64,000 nt of DNA, from contig NZ_CP152002.1 in assembly GCF_038595055.1 (NCBI RefSeq), forward strand, positions 2,214,501 to 2,278,500, in the 5' to 3' direction. The notes under the pieces are model-generated. The model was not told the origin of the DNA. It made no database searches and was given only the letters and a program-made list of their open reading frames with translations. Numbering within the stretch: position 1 is the first letter of the stretch; each line of letters begins with the position of its first letter. Positions 37,210 through 46,230 of the stretch are shown here, one piece after another. The translations under genes were made by a program, and so were the position numbers. This DNA is from Paenibacillus sp. FSL R7-0345. Its GTDB lineage: Bacteria; Bacillota; Bacilli; Paenibacillales; Paenibacillaceae.

Positions 37210-39060
37210 ATCATAAAAAACACCCTGCAAAAGCTGCTGGAGCCGCTGCTGGAGCGGATTTCTCGCCGTCTGGCCAACAAGCTGATCCTGCTGTTCTCCA
37301 TTATTATCATCCTCGTGGTCACTTCACTGACGTTCATCTCCTACGGAATGCTGCGCAAGGAATCAGTGAATAACAGCATAGCGAGCACAAGCAACAACCT
37401 GCTGCTGGTCGGCCGGAATCTGGAGAGCTATCTTAACGGGATTGAACAGCTGTCCCTGCCGCAAATCTCCTATGATGAGTTCGCTTACGCGATTACGCAT
37501 GAATCACAGGACTATGCTTCCAAGATGTATGTGGAGGATTATCTGAAAAATCTCTATTTTTCACGCAAGGATCTGGAGTCGATTTACCTGTACATTATTA
37601 AGGAGCAGAAATATTATTTTGTCACCAAGGAGAACTATAATATTACGGTCCGGGTGGCCGAGCATCCGCCGATTGATAATCTGACCTGGTACAAGCGCGC
37701 GCTGGCTAGCCCCAATAACCGGTCCTACCAGTCCTTTGTCAATGATACGGTGGAGCAGGGCGACTATAGGGTCAATCCGGAAAAAAGCTTCATGGGCTAC
37801 CACCGGCTGCTGCGCTCGATAGCTTCCCGTGAGCCCCAGGCGGTGCTGTCGCTGTATTTCAATTCCAGTGTGACGGATGAGATTATGAAGGATATTCCCT
37901 TTGCGGAAGGGGAGCATCTGATGTATATCAGCCCGGACAACGAGCCGTTCGTCGTGGATAACCGGACATTCTATGCCCGGACGGAGGAGGCGGATCTGCC
38001 GGATCAGCTTACACCGGAGCAAGGCGGGCAATTGACCTGGGCGGATGACGGGGAGAAATACCTTGTTATCTACGATATTAGTCAAAAAGAGGGCTGGAAG
38101 CTGGTTAAGCCGATTCCTTACAAGCAAATTTATGAAGCGGCGACCACGACACGCAAGATTAGCTATTCGATCGGGCTGCTTTTTCTGATGGCTTCGGTCA
38201 TTCTGGTCAGTTATTTGTCCAACCGGATCACAAGTCCGCTCAAGAATCTCTCTCTGCAGATGAAGCGTTTCAGCGCCGGCAGCTTTGAAGCGGAAGCCAG
38301 GGTCGAGGGCAATGACGAGATCGCCTATCTGTCCCGGCATTTTAACAAGATGGTGGAGCGGACGAATGAGCTGATTAATGAACGCTATAAGATGAAAATC
38401 GTCGAGAAAAACGCGGTGCTCAAGGCGCTTGAAGCCGAGATTAATCCGCATTTTCTCTATAACGCCCTGCAGGCGATTTCCACCAAGGCGCTCAAGAACA
38501 ACAATGATGATATCGTTGAAATGGTCGATAATCTGGCGCTGACCCTCAGATATTGTATCAGCGGGCGGGATGTCGTGCAGGCAAGCGAGGAGCTGCGGCA
38601 TATTGAGCGTTATCTGGCTCTGCAAAAAGCCCGGTTCGGCAGCCGGATGCAGGTGGTCTTCGATTGGGATGAGAGCCTGATGGAGCTGCGGATTCCCAAG
38701 TTGTCCGTGCAGACACTGGTGGAGAACTGCATCAAGCATGCTCTGGAAAAAGTATCGGCTACTGTCACCATCCGGATTGAAGCGCATGTAACGCCGGCCT
38801 ACAGTGTGATTTCGGTGACGGACGACGGGCCGGGAATGACGGCGGAGCGTCTGGAGGAGGTGCTGGGCTCGCTGCAGATCCAGTGGGATGAGGAGACCCG
38901 TGCTGAGACAGCCGGGGAGGAAGGAGGGCAGGAGAGCATCGGGCTCAAAAATCTGAATACCCGGCTTAAGCTGCTGTACGGGGATGAAGCCGGACTGCTT
39001 ATAACGAGTGAGGGAAACGGAACGACAATGGATATTCTTTTACCGCGGGGAGGCCAATAA
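37210..39060 (+). CDS. YesM-type sensor histidine kinase, probable ATC start
   Basis: 616 residues from the proposed ATC at 37210. Layout: short cytoplasmic lead, helix 1 (around NKLILLFSIIIILVV), extracellular sensor (about 60-310), helix 2 (GLLFLMASVILVSYL), HAMP, His_kinase domain with phospho-His in EINPHFLYNALQAIS, and HATPase with DDGPGM. The first GTG (37315) lies inside helix 1. Upstream, the frame is open to a stop at 37186 and contains no ATG, GTG or TTG, yet has GGAGGAG at 37194-37200, nine bases before ATC ATA AAA. ATG there would give a normal MIKNTLQKLL start. So this is a rare ATC start, a start-codon mutation or a sequencing error. The AraC-type regulator follows after 4 bp. 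Confidence 0.85.
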   Translation: MIKNTLQKLLEPLLERISRRLANKLILLFSIIIILVVTSLTFISYGMLRKESVNNSIASTSNNLLLVGRNLESYLNGIEQLSLPQISYDEFAYAITHESQDYASKMYVEDYLKNLYFSRKDLESIYLYIIKEQKYYFVTKENYNITVRVAEHPPIDNLTWYKRALASPNNRSYQSFVNDTVEQGDYRVNPEKSFMGYHRLLRSIASREPQAVLSLYFNSSVTDEIMKDIPFAEGEHLMYISPDNEPFVVDNRTFYARTEEADLPDQLTPEQGGQLTWADDGEKYLVIYDISQKEGWKLVKPIPYKQIYEAATTTRKISYSIGLLFLMASVILVSYLSNRITSPLKNLSLQMKRFSAGSFEAEARVEGNDEIAYLSRHFNKMVERTNELINERYKMKIVEKNAVLKALEAEINPHFLYNALQAISTKALKNNNDDIVEMVDNLALTLRYCISGRDVVQASEELRHIERYLALQKARFGSRMQVVFDWDESLMELRIPKLSVQTLVENCIKHALEKVSATVTIRIEAHVTPAYSVISVTDDGPGMTAERLEEVLGSLQIQWDEETRAETAGEEGGQESIGLKNLNTRLKLLYGDEAGLLITSEGNGTTMDILLPRGGQ

Positions 39061-39064
39061 CAAC

Positions 39065-40711
39065 ATGTATAAAGTGCTGATCATTGATGATGAGGAGCCG
39101 CTGCGCGAAGCGATTCATATTCTGGGTGACTGGAAGGGGCTGGGGATCGGCGAGGTGCTGGAGGCGACTAACGGCAGGGCCGGACTGGAGATGCTGCGGG
39201 AGCATAAAATAGATCTGGCTCTGGTCGATATGAAAATGCCGGAGCTCGGCGGCAGCGAGCTGCTGCAGATTGCGGAGCGCGAGTTTCCCGAGCTGCTGCT
39301 GATTGTAATCAGCGGTTACAATGATTTCGAATATACCCGGCAGGCGATCCGCTCCAAGGTGGTCGATTATCTGCTGAAGCCGGTGAACCGCGGTGATCTC
39401 AACAGTGCACTGCGTAAGGCTGTAGATATGCTGGAGGCCAGGAAGCGCAAGCAGAGTGAGTTCATCACGCAAAACATTACTTTGAATATGTCCGTACCGA
39501 AGCTCAAGGAGAAAATGTACCTGTCTATTCTGGAGCGGGGCTTCAAGAACCAGTCTAATGAGGCTTTTCTGCCCTTGATCGGAGCCGATTCAGCCGGCAG
39601 CCAGTTCACGGCCGGCATCCTGCGGCTGCTCAATCTGGAGCAGGTGCGCCGCGCACGGTTTCATGATGACCGGGATCTGATGCATTTTGCCGTGACCAAT
39701 GTGATTAATGAGAACAGCGGCGGCGGCTTTGAGGCTTTCAGCTTTGTGAACCCGAAGAATGAGCGCGAGCTGATTGCGGTGTTTACGATGAAACAGGGCT
39801 ATGAAGAGGATGCCGCCTTCCATTCCATACATCAGCTGAAAAAGGCTGCTGCGACGTTGAAGGAGCTGTTCGGTATAGTCTGTGCCGGTGCGGTCGGGGC
39901 TACATATGGTGATTATCTGGAGCTCGCCGGCTCCTATGATACAGCAAAAGCGCGGCTGGATGAGATTGACCTGCTGCAATTGAAGGGGCCGCTCGTGGCC
40001 GGTGGCGGCGCTGCCGTACAGGAATTCAAGGACAGTCCTTCCCTGACCGGGCGGATGCCGCAGATCCGCAGCATTATGGAGAGCGGAAATGCCGCCCATG
40101 CCAAAAGCATTCTGAACGAGTTCACCCAAAAATGGCGCTCCTCCGCCCGTTTCAGCCTGGGCGATGCGGAGCGGACGCTCCGCGAATTTCTGATTCTGCT
40201 CGGTGATATTGCCGGGGAGCTGGACGAGCTGCCTCCGCTGCTCCGCAGTGTGAAGAACAAAGGGCTTGCCGCACTGGGTATCAGCGGTGATTACGCTTCG
40301 TTCACCCAGTTTGAAGCGCTGCTGAATGAGATTCTCGATGCCTATGCCGGGGAGATCAGCAGATCGCTGGCCGGTAACCGCAGCGGTGTGCTGGAAAATA
40401 TTAAAGCATACATTGACAACCACTATTTTGAGAATATTAAAATATCGATGTTCACGGATAAGTATTTCCTGAGCAGAGAATACTTGATGAAGCTGTTCAA
40501 GGGTAAATACGGCTGCGGTATTCATGAGTATGTACAAAAGGTAAGAATGGACAAAGCCAAGGAGCTGCTGGCCGACCCCGCACTCAAAGTTCAGGATATT
40601 TCCGAGATGCTGGGGTATAAGGATAAGAACTATTTTAGCAAGGCGTTCCGTAATTACTACGATTGTTCGCCTTCTGAATTCCGGACAGGGACCTTGGAGG
40701 CAGAAAAGTGA
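39065..40711 (+). CDS. YesN-type response regulator with AraC DNA-binding domain
   Basis: 548 residues. Receiver domain 1-125 with LIIDDEEP, phosphoacceptor Asp in LVDMKMPE and Lys in LLKPVN. A long middle region follows, and the last 100 residues are an AraC-type double helix-turn-helix (ISMFTDKYFLSREYLMKLFK and DISEMLGYKDKNYFSKAFRN). ATG at 39065 follows GGGGAGG; the frame up to 39008 lies inside the kinase gene. Partner of the upstream YesM-type kinase; expected to activate the permease, binding protein and alpha-galactosidase genes around it. Confidence 0.95.
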   Translation: MYKVLIIDDEEPLREAIHILGDWKGLGIGEVLEATNGRAGLEMLREHKIDLALVDMKMPELGGSELLQIAEREFPELLLIVISGYNDFEYTRQAIRSKVVDYLLKPVNRGDLNSALRKAVDMLEARKRKQSEFITQNITLNMSVPKLKEKMYLSILERGFKNQSNEAFLPLIGADSAGSQFTAGILRLLNLEQVRRARFHDDRDLMHFAVTNVINENSGGGFEAFSFVNPKNERELIAVFTMKQGYEEDAAFHSIHQLKKAAATLKELFGIVCAGAVGATYGDYLELAGSYDTAKARLDEIDLLQLKGPLVAGGGAAVQEFKDSPSLTGRMPQIRSIMESGNAAHAKSILNEFTQKWRSSARFSLGDAERTLREFLILLGDIAGELDELPPLLRSVKNKGLAALGISGDYASFTQFEALLNEILDAYAGEISRSLAGNRSGVLENIKAYIDNHYFENIKISMFTDKYFLSREYLMKLFKGKYGCGIHEYVQKVRMDKAKELLADPALKVQDISEMLGYKDKNYFSKAFRNYYDCSPSEFRTGTLEAEK

Positions 40712-40834
40712 AACGGTTACATTAGCCCACTTTTTTACCCTTAGAAGTTCACTTATGTACATTCTTATCCTTTTTCTTTTTATTTAGAATAAACAACAAG
40801 AACACAAGATGCATGAGGAAAAGGGGGCAACATC

Positions 40835-42163
40835 ATGTTAAAAAAATTCATGGCAGTTTCTGCGAGCCTGCTGCTCGCCGGAGGATTGCTGGCCGGCTGC
40901 GGAGGCAATAACAATAATGCTGCTAACAACACGGCTGGAACAAATGGCGGAGATAATGCAGCTACCGAAACAGACTCCTCCAAGCCCGTAACGATTAATA
41001 TGTTCACCGCATCTCCGGAGTACACGGACGCATTCAATGCTTATATTGCCGAGTATAAAAAAGTGAAGCCGAACGTGACCATCAACCTGGAAATTATGCA
41101 GGCCGACTATAATACCGTGCTGAAATCCAAAATTGCTGCCGGCAGCACACCTGACGTTTTCCAGACTACCGCCGGCGGGGATATTGATACTTTTGCTGAA
41201 TACAGTGCAGACTTGACCAATGAACCGCTGGCTGCAGCAATGACCGATGCGGTACGCGCCAACATGAGCTCCTCAGACGGTAAGGTGCTGGGTCTTCCGG
41301 TAAAAGGCAATCTGTTCGTGCTGATGTATAACAAGAAACTGCTGGCAGATGCGGGCATCACAGAGGTTCCGAAAACGACGGTTGAACTGGACGATGCCAT
41401 CACTAAATTGGAAGCCAAGGGAATCACACCGTTCGCGAACGCCTACAAAGAGTGGTGGGTATGGAAGCACATCTTCCAGCACTTTGTAGACGCAGCGGCT
41501 ACGGATGCCGGTATTGAAGCAAAAACACTGGTAGCTAACTTTATCGCCGGCGAAACTACCTTCAAGGATCATCCGGTGCTGTACGATAACTTCTTCAACT
41601 TTATTGACACTACGGTTAAACACGGAACAGACAAGCCGCTTGAACGCGACAGCAATGCTGAAGTGAGTGATTTTGCGCTTGGCAAAGCGGCATTCATGAC
41701 CGGTAAAGGCGCATGGGATGAGGAAGCAATCAAGAAAATCACGCCTGACTTTGACCTCGGCATCGCCGGCTATCCGGTGAGCGACAAAGCTGAGCAGTCG
41801 CAGATTATTACCGGTGCCGACCAGGCGCTGCGCATTAACAAGGATTCCGCAGTGGCTGCCGAAACCATCGAGTTCTTCAACTGGCTGTACACTTCCGAGT
41901 ACGGCAAGAACTGGTTCTCTACTGTAGCCAAAGTCATTCCGCCGATCAAGGATGCTCCAATGCCTGACCTGCAGATGCCCAAGGAAATGGATGAGATCCT
42001 CAAAACCGAGAAATCCGGCGACCTGTCCGTCAACTACTCACTGGATACCTTCCACCAGAAATTCGGTGAGCTGATGCAGGCTTATATCGGCGGCAGCAAG
42101 ACCAAGGATCAGGCGATTGATGAGATTCAAAAAGCATGGATTCAATTCGGTTCGGCTGAATAA
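40835..42163 (+). CDS. Sugar ABC transporter solute-binding lipoprotein
   Basis: 442 residues, bacterial extracellular solute-binding protein family 1. Signal peptide with lipobox LLAGC, acylated Cys22, then a Gly/Asn/Thr-rich linker (about 23-48). The body has AGSTPDVFQTTAGGD and NLFVLMYNKKLL segments typical of CUT1 sugar binders. It probably delivers an alpha-galactoside to the permeases at 35295-37018. AAGGGGG precedes the ATG. A terminator follows. Confidence 0.94.
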   Translation: MLKKFMAVSASLLLAGGLLAGCGGNNNNAANNTAGTNGGDNAATETDSSKPVTINMFTASPEYTDAFNAYIAEYKKVKPNVTINLEIMQADYNTVLKSKIAAGSTPDVFQTTAGGDIDTFAEYSADLTNEPLAAAMTDAVRANMSSSDGKVLGLPVKGNLFVLMYNKKLLADAGITEVPKTTVELDDAITKLEAKGITPFANAYKEWWVWKHIFQHFVDAAATDAGIEAKTLVANFIAGETTFKDHPVLYDNFFNFIDTTVKHGTDKPLERDSNAEVSDFALGKAAFMTGKGAWDEEAIKKITPDFDLGIAGYPVSDKAEQSQIITGADQALRINKDSAVAAETIEFFNWLYTSEYGKNWFSTVAKVIPPIKDAPMPDLQMPKEMDEILKTEKSGDLSVNYSLDTFHQKFGELMQAYIGGSKTKDQAIDEIQKAWIQFGSAE

Positions 42164-42180
42164 CGCAGAGTGATAATCCG

Positions 42181-42226
42181 GGACGGTCTCAATGGTAAGG
42201 TTCTTACCGGCGGGGCCGTCTGTTTT
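42181..42226 (+). terminator. Terminator after the sugar-binding protein gene
   Basis: GACGG and CCGTC arms with an inner GGTAAG/CTTACC hairpin, followed by TTTTTG. Confidence 0.7.
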
Positions 42227-42307
42227 TGTGAATGAAATAGAGAAATTTCACTTAATGCCTATATAATCAGGATAGAAAACATCACTTGTCAGGAGGATTC
42301 AACACAT

Positions 42308-44404
42308 ATGACCAGCAGGCTGCTAGAGATTAATGAAAACGGATTATATCTTACAATTGAGATTACGGAGGAGCTGGATGTCCGGCTGCTGCATTTCGGG
42401 GCGGCGCCGCTTGAGCCGGGCGTGATTGCGGACAAGCACAAGCCGGGCTTCCGGCTGCTGGAGCTGCAGCTGTCCGGGGAGGACCGGGATGAGTATCACG
42501 GCCGGACGCACCGTGCCTCTTATCCGGGGCTGCGGATGGTATACAGCGGACACAGTGACACAGTGAATGTGCTGGGGCGCAAGCTGGAGCTGATGCTCGC
42601 TGATCCGGTGACTGATCTCAAGGCAGTACAGCATTTCCAGTTTTATAACGGAGTACAGATTGTCCGCGCCTGGACGGTGCTGCGGAATGAAGGAGACAGG
42701 GAAGCGGCGGTAGAGTATGTTTCTTCTTTTGCTCTTACAGGTGTGGACAAAGAGGGCAGCGGGGAGAGAGGCAGCAAAATCGAAGTTACGCTGGCGCACA
42801 GCGGCTGGCAGAGCGAGCTGCAGTGGCGGACCTACAGTCTGCCGGAGCTGGGCATGTACCATCTGGCTGACCGGGGCTCAAAGCGGATCGCCGCCAGCAA
42901 TACCGGCTCCTGGTCGGCAGCGGAGCTGCTGCCGATGGCGGTGCTGCACAATAAAGAAAGCGGAAGCAGCCTGTTCTGGCAGATTGAGCACAACGGCTCC
43001 TGGCACTGGGAGCTAACCGACCAGTATGATCAGCTCACCCTGCTGGTAAGCGGCCCGACAGAGCACGACAACCATTGGTGGCTGAAGCTTGCACCGGGTG
43101 AGGAATTCACCTCGGTTCCGGCGGCTGCCGGCTCCGTTCAAGGCGGGATAGAAGCGGCTGCTGCCCAGCTGACTGCGTACCGGCGGATCATCCGCAGACC
43201 GAATGAGGACAATGAGCTGCTGCGGATTATTTTTAATGATTATATGAACTGCCTGTGGGGCAGTCCGACGACAGAGAAGCTGCTGCCGCTGATCGACGCT
43301 GCGGCGGATGTAGGCTGTGAATATTTCTGTATTGATGCCGGCTGGTATGCCCCGGGCGAATGGTGGGACGGCGTCGGCCAGTGGGAGCCTTCGGCCGAAC
43401 GTTTCCCGGAAGGCATCAAATATGTGCTGGATTATATCCGCGGCAAAGGAATGATTCCGGGACTGTGGCTGGAGCTGGAGGTTATGGGCATCAACAGTCC
43501 GAAGCTGGCTGAAGCCGATGACAGCTGGTTCTTCATGCGGCATGGCAAGCGGGTTAAGGACCGCAGCCGCTACCAGCTGGACTACCGCAATCCTAAGGTC
43601 ATTGATCATGCCAATGGTGTTATTGCCCGGCTGGTCGAGGAATATGGCGTCGGCTATATCAAAATGGACTATAACATCAATGCAGGCATCGGCACCGAGA
43701 CGGATGCCGACAGCTTCGGCGACGGACTGCTGCAGCATAACCGGGCCTATCTGGCCTGGCTCGACAGCATCTTTGTACGTTATCCGGAGCTGGTCATCGA
43801 GAACTGCTCCAGCGGCGGCATGCGGATGGATTATGCGATGCTCAGCCGCCATAGTATCCAGTCCACCAGTGACCAGGAGGACTATGTGCAGTACGCGGCA
43901 ATTGCTGCAGGTTCCCCGCTGGCGCTGACTCCGGAGCAATCGGCGGTCTGGTCCTATCCACTGCGTGAAGGCGATGATGAAGAGGTCATTTTCAACATGA
44001 TTAACGCCCTGCTGCTGCGTGTGCACCAGAGCGGCCATCTGGCGGAGCTTGCGCCCGGCCGCAGGGAGCTGGTGCGTGAAGCGCTGGATTACTATAAGTC
44101 GATCCGCGCGCACATTCCGCAGGCAATGCCGTTCTGGCCGCTTGGCCTGCCGGACAGCGGGGGCCGGTGGGTCAGCTACGGCCTGCAGCACGGAAATGTC
44201 CGCTATCTGGCTGTCTGGCGGATTGCCGGTGAAGAGCAGGGAATTACGCTTCCGCTGGCAGAGCTGGCCGGCCGGGACGTATGGATCAGCTGTGCCTACC
44301 CTAAGCAGCATAGCTCTGAATGGAGCTGGAACAAGGGCGAGGGCAGCCTAAGCGTAACCATTCCGGCCGGCAAAACGGCCAGACTGTTTGAACTGCATGC
44401 TTAA
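42308..44404 (+). CDS. Alpha-galactosidase, GH36 family
   Basis: 698 residues. GH36 retaining alpha-galactosidase: cleaves terminal alpha-1,6-galactose from melibiose, raffinose and similar sugars. Layout: N-terminal beta-supersandwich (about 1-290), catalytic TIM barrel (about 300-620) and C-terminal beta domain. The nucleophile is Asp454 in KMDYN and the acid/base Asp522 in STSDQED; CIDAGWY and ENCSSGGMRMD are typical barrel segments. There is no signal peptide, so it acts on imported sugar. AGGAGG precedes the ATG. A TATAAT at 42262 without a good -35 may be part of its own promoter. Confidence 0.94.
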   Translation: MTSRLLEINENGLYLTIEITEELDVRLLHFGAAPLEPGVIADKHKPGFRLLELQLSGEDRDEYHGRTHRASYPGLRMVYSGHSDTVNVLGRKLELMLADPVTDLKAVQHFQFYNGVQIVRAWTVLRNEGDREAAVEYVSSFALTGVDKEGSGERGSKIEVTLAHSGWQSELQWRTYSLPELGMYHLADRGSKRIAASNTGSWSAAELLPMAVLHNKESGSSLFWQIEHNGSWHWELTDQYDQLTLLVSGPTEHDNHWWLKLAPGEEFTSVPAAAGSVQGGIEAAAAQLTAYRRIIRRPNEDNELLRIIFNDYMNCLWGSPTTEKLLPLIDAAADVGCEYFCIDAGWYAPGEWWDGVGQWEPSAERFPEGIKYVLDYIRGKGMIPGLWLELEVMGINSPKLAEADDSWFFMRHGKRVKDRSRYQLDYRNPKVIDHANGVIARLVEEYGVGYIKMDYNINAGIGTETDADSFGDGLLQHNRAYLAWLDSIFVRYPELVIENCSSGGMRMDYAMLSRHSIQSTSDQEDYVQYAAIAAGSPLALTPEQSAVWSYPLREGDDEEVIFNMINALLLRVHQSGHLAELAPGRRELVREALDYYKSIRAHIPQAMPFWPLGLPDSGGRWVSYGLQHGNVRYLAVWRIAGEEQGITLPLAELAGRDVWISCAYPKQHSSEWSWNKGEGSLSVTIPAGKTARLFELHA

Positions 44405-44439
44405 CAGGTTAAATAAGGTCTAAAGGACCGGATGAATGG

Positions 44440-44495
44440 GAACACCTTTCGCAATCTGGAGAAGATTATCCAGTTCTTGCGGAGGGTGTTTTTTG
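44440..44495 (+). terminator. Terminator after the alpha-galactosidase gene
   Basis: AACACCTTTCGCAA and TTGCGGAGGGTGTT pair imperfectly, followed by a T run. Confidence 0.7.
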
Positions 44496-44564
44496 CTATT
44501 TACACAAAAAACTATTATTATTCAAAGGAATCAAAATGGATTATTATGAGGATTATTTTAATAT

Positions 44565-44607
44565 TTTGTCGAATCATCTCTAAACTTTGTCGAATAATAT
44601 GTCGATA
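44565..44607. promoter_or_regulatory. Tandem Spo0A-like boxes upstream of the AbrB-like gene
   Basis: Two exact TTTGTCGAA sequences at 44565-44573 and 44586-44594, 21 bp apart (two helical turns), then a weaker ATGTCGATA at 44599-44607. The core TGTCGAA is the Spo0A box. They lie upstream of the -35 rather than downstream as in B. subtilis abrB. Confidence 0.65.
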
Positions 44608-44632
44608 AATATCAAAAGATGTAGAAATAAAT

Positions 44633-44661
44633 TTGACAGGGAAGATATAGCACTTTACAAT
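44633..44661 (+). promoter_or_regulatory. Sigma-A promoter of the AbrB-like gene
   Basis: TTGACA (44633-44638), 17-base spacer, TACAAT (44656-44661): consensus -35 and 5 of 6 at -10. The gene starts 99 bases downstream, leaving a leader of about 90 bases. Confidence 0.75.
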
Positions 44662-44760
44662 GCAAATATGAGCGTAATCATTACTACTATTTAGAAGCCT
44701 TGATAGCTTTTAACACAAATGATTATATAAAGTGCTTATTTCAAGGGAGGATGCATAATA

Positions 44761-45015
44761 ATGAAAGCTACAGGTATTGTGAGAAAAGTGGATGAACTGG
44801 GACGTATTGTAATTCCGATTGAGCTGCGGAGAACAATGGGAATTGACATAAAAGACCCGCTGGAAATTTTTGTTGACGGTGAAAAGATTATTCTGAGAAA
44901 ATACGAGCCTACCTGCATCTTCTCCGGAAGCGCAGAAAACTTGATTAATTTCAGAGGCAAAATGATCAGCAAGGACATCCTTGATGAACTGAACGCCAGC
45001 TTTGACCGGGTATAA
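44761..45015 (+). CDS. AbrB/Abh-type transition-state regulator
   Basis: 84 residues. The N-terminal 45 residues are the swapped-hairpin DNA-binding fold (GIVRKVDELGRIVIPIELRRTMGI then DPLEIFV), here with the conserved Arg set; the C-terminal half contains CIFSGSAENLINFRG, related to the multimerisation part of AbrB/Abh. It represses stationary-phase and sporulation-related genes in relatives. Tandem Spo0A-like boxes and a strong promoter lie upstream, AGGGAGG before the ATG, and a terminator after it; it is a single-gene unit. Confidence 0.92.
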   Translation: MKATGIVRKVDELGRIVIPIELRRTMGIDIKDPLEIFVDGEKIILRKYEPTCIFSGSAENLINFRGKMISKDILDELNASFDRV

Positions 45016-45051
45016 TTCTTAAATCTAAAGCTTGTAATTATACAGGACGAC

Positions 45052-45097
45052 AAGACCGGAGTGCAGACACTGTAACAGTGGACGCTCCGGTCTTTTT
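45052..45097 (+). terminator. Terminator after the AbrB-like gene
   Basis: AAGACCGGAG and CTCCGGTCTT arms followed by TTTTTAG. Confidence 0.85.
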
Positions 45098-45220
45098 AGT
45101 TTTCGGGGTGCCCTGCTTTGCGGGTTACTTCGTTTTCAGGATAGCCCGTTTCGTAGACAAGGTGTGCTGCAACCTATATCATTAAGACATGCAGAACAAC
45201 ATGAAGGGAAGGGTCACCTG

Positions 45221-45898
45221 ATGACGAAACTGAAGAAACCGGAAGCGATTGTCTTTGACATGGACGGAACACTGTTCCAGACAGAAAGCCTGTTATTGCC
45301 TGCTTATCATAAAATGTTCGATATTCTCCGTGCAGAGGGACTGTACACCGGCCCCACGCCGCCGGAGGAGCGTATTCTGGGCAGCCTGGGTATGCTGCTT
45401 GCGCAGATCTGGCACAACGTGATGCCGGAAGCGGATGAAGCGGTACACCGCAGAGCGGATGAGCTGCTGCTCCAGCTGGAGATTGAAGGGCTGGAAGCTG
45501 GCGGCACGCTGCTGTATCCGAAGGTGGCAGAGACGCTGCGCGCGCTGCGTGAACGGGGCGTAAGGCTGTTCGTCGCCAGTAACGGGCTGGCCGATTATAT
45601 CCACAGCATTGTTGTAGTACATGAGCTGAAGGATTTGTTCGAAGGACTGTACAGCGCGGGCGGCCAGGGAACGGCGACAAAGACAGAGCTGCTGGGTCTC
45701 CTGCTGAAAGACAACGGGGTAAGCAGCGCATGGATGGTCGGTGACCGTTCTTCCGACGTAGAGGCTGGCAAAGGCAACGGGCAGACGGTGATCGGCTGCG
45801 GATATGCCGGCTTCGGCCGCCAGGAGGAGCTTAAGGGCTCGGACGTTATTATTTCAGCATTCGATGAGCTGATCGGACTGTACGACCAGGCAGAGTGA
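45221..45898 (+). CDS. HAD-superfamily hydrolase, probable phosphatase
   Basis: 225 residues. All four HAD motifs are visible: FDMDGTLFQT (nucleophile and acid/base Asp), VASNG, Lys in TATKTELL and GDRSSDVEAG. The cap domain between motif I and II is helical (subfamily I), as in phosphoglycolate phosphatase-like and beta-phosphoglucomutase-like enzymes. Substrate unknown. ATG at 45221 follows GGGAAGGG; the frame extends to 45164 without a ribosome site. Stand-alone gene with its own terminator. Confidence 0.9.
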   Translation: MTKLKKPEAIVFDMDGTLFQTESLLLPAYHKMFDILRAEGLYTGPTPPEERILGSLGMLLAQIWHNVMPEADEAVHRRADELLLQLEIEGLEAGGTLLYPKVAETLRALRERGVRLFVASNGLADYIHSIVVVHELKDLFEGLYSAGGQGTATKTELLGLLLKDNGVSSAWMVGDRSSDVEAGKGNGQTVIGCGYAGFGRQEELKGSDVIISAFDELIGLYDQAE

Positions 45899-45919
45899 AT
45901 ACTCTTGTACCTAATAAAT

Positions 45920-45960
45920 GAGGCCTTCTTTCCGCTGCTTGCGGGAAGAGGGCCTTTTTG
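45920..45960 (+). terminator. Terminator after the HAD gene
   Basis: AGGCC...CCGC and GCGGGAAGAGGGCCTTTTTG form a stem with a TGCTT loop. Confidence 0.8.
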
Positions 45961-46062
45961 ACGAATACAACGGGATAAATTCCGTTCACTTCAGCCTGCT
46001 GCGGAATGGTGAAAGTGAGTACGGCAAGCCAGCTGAGGGGAAGTCCTGTTTATTTAAAAAAT

Positions 46063-46077
46063 TAGGTTGATAACCTA
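46063..46077. promoter_or_regulatory. 15-bp palindrome upstream of the GT2 gene
   Basis: TAGGTTGATAACCTA is a perfect palindrome with a GAT centre, about 155 bp before the glycosyltransferase gene. Possible operator; the binding protein is unknown. Confidence 0.4.
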
Positions 46078-46109
46078 TCTATTTTGTGTTTTAATTCAAT
46101 ATATCTCCG

Positions 46110-46164
46110 CAGAAACGGAAACCGTTCCCGGGCGTCCCCCGGTGCATGACGGCAAACCGTTTCT
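46110..46164 (+). promoter_or_regulatory. Stem-loop in the leader of the GT2 gene
   Basis: AGAAACGG (46111-46118) pairs with CCGTTTCT (46157-46164) around GC-rich sequence. A closely similar stem (CAGAAACGGATACCGT) occurs at 63235-63277. It does not match a riboswitch class I can name. Confidence 0.4.
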
Positions 46165-46230
46165 TCTTGCTGTCTGTGTAACGCTTTCTCCCGGATGTGA
46201 ATATAAATACTTGGCATGAGGTGAACCCCT

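Noticed and set aside
40709..40725. cre-like TGAAACGGTTACA just after the AraC-type regulator gene
   Set aside because: One base shorter than a cre site in the left half, so only the 37170 site is listed.
46078..46230. Riboswitch in the GT2 leader
   Set aside because: A stem-loop is present but matches no riboswitch class I know; reported only as a repeated structure.
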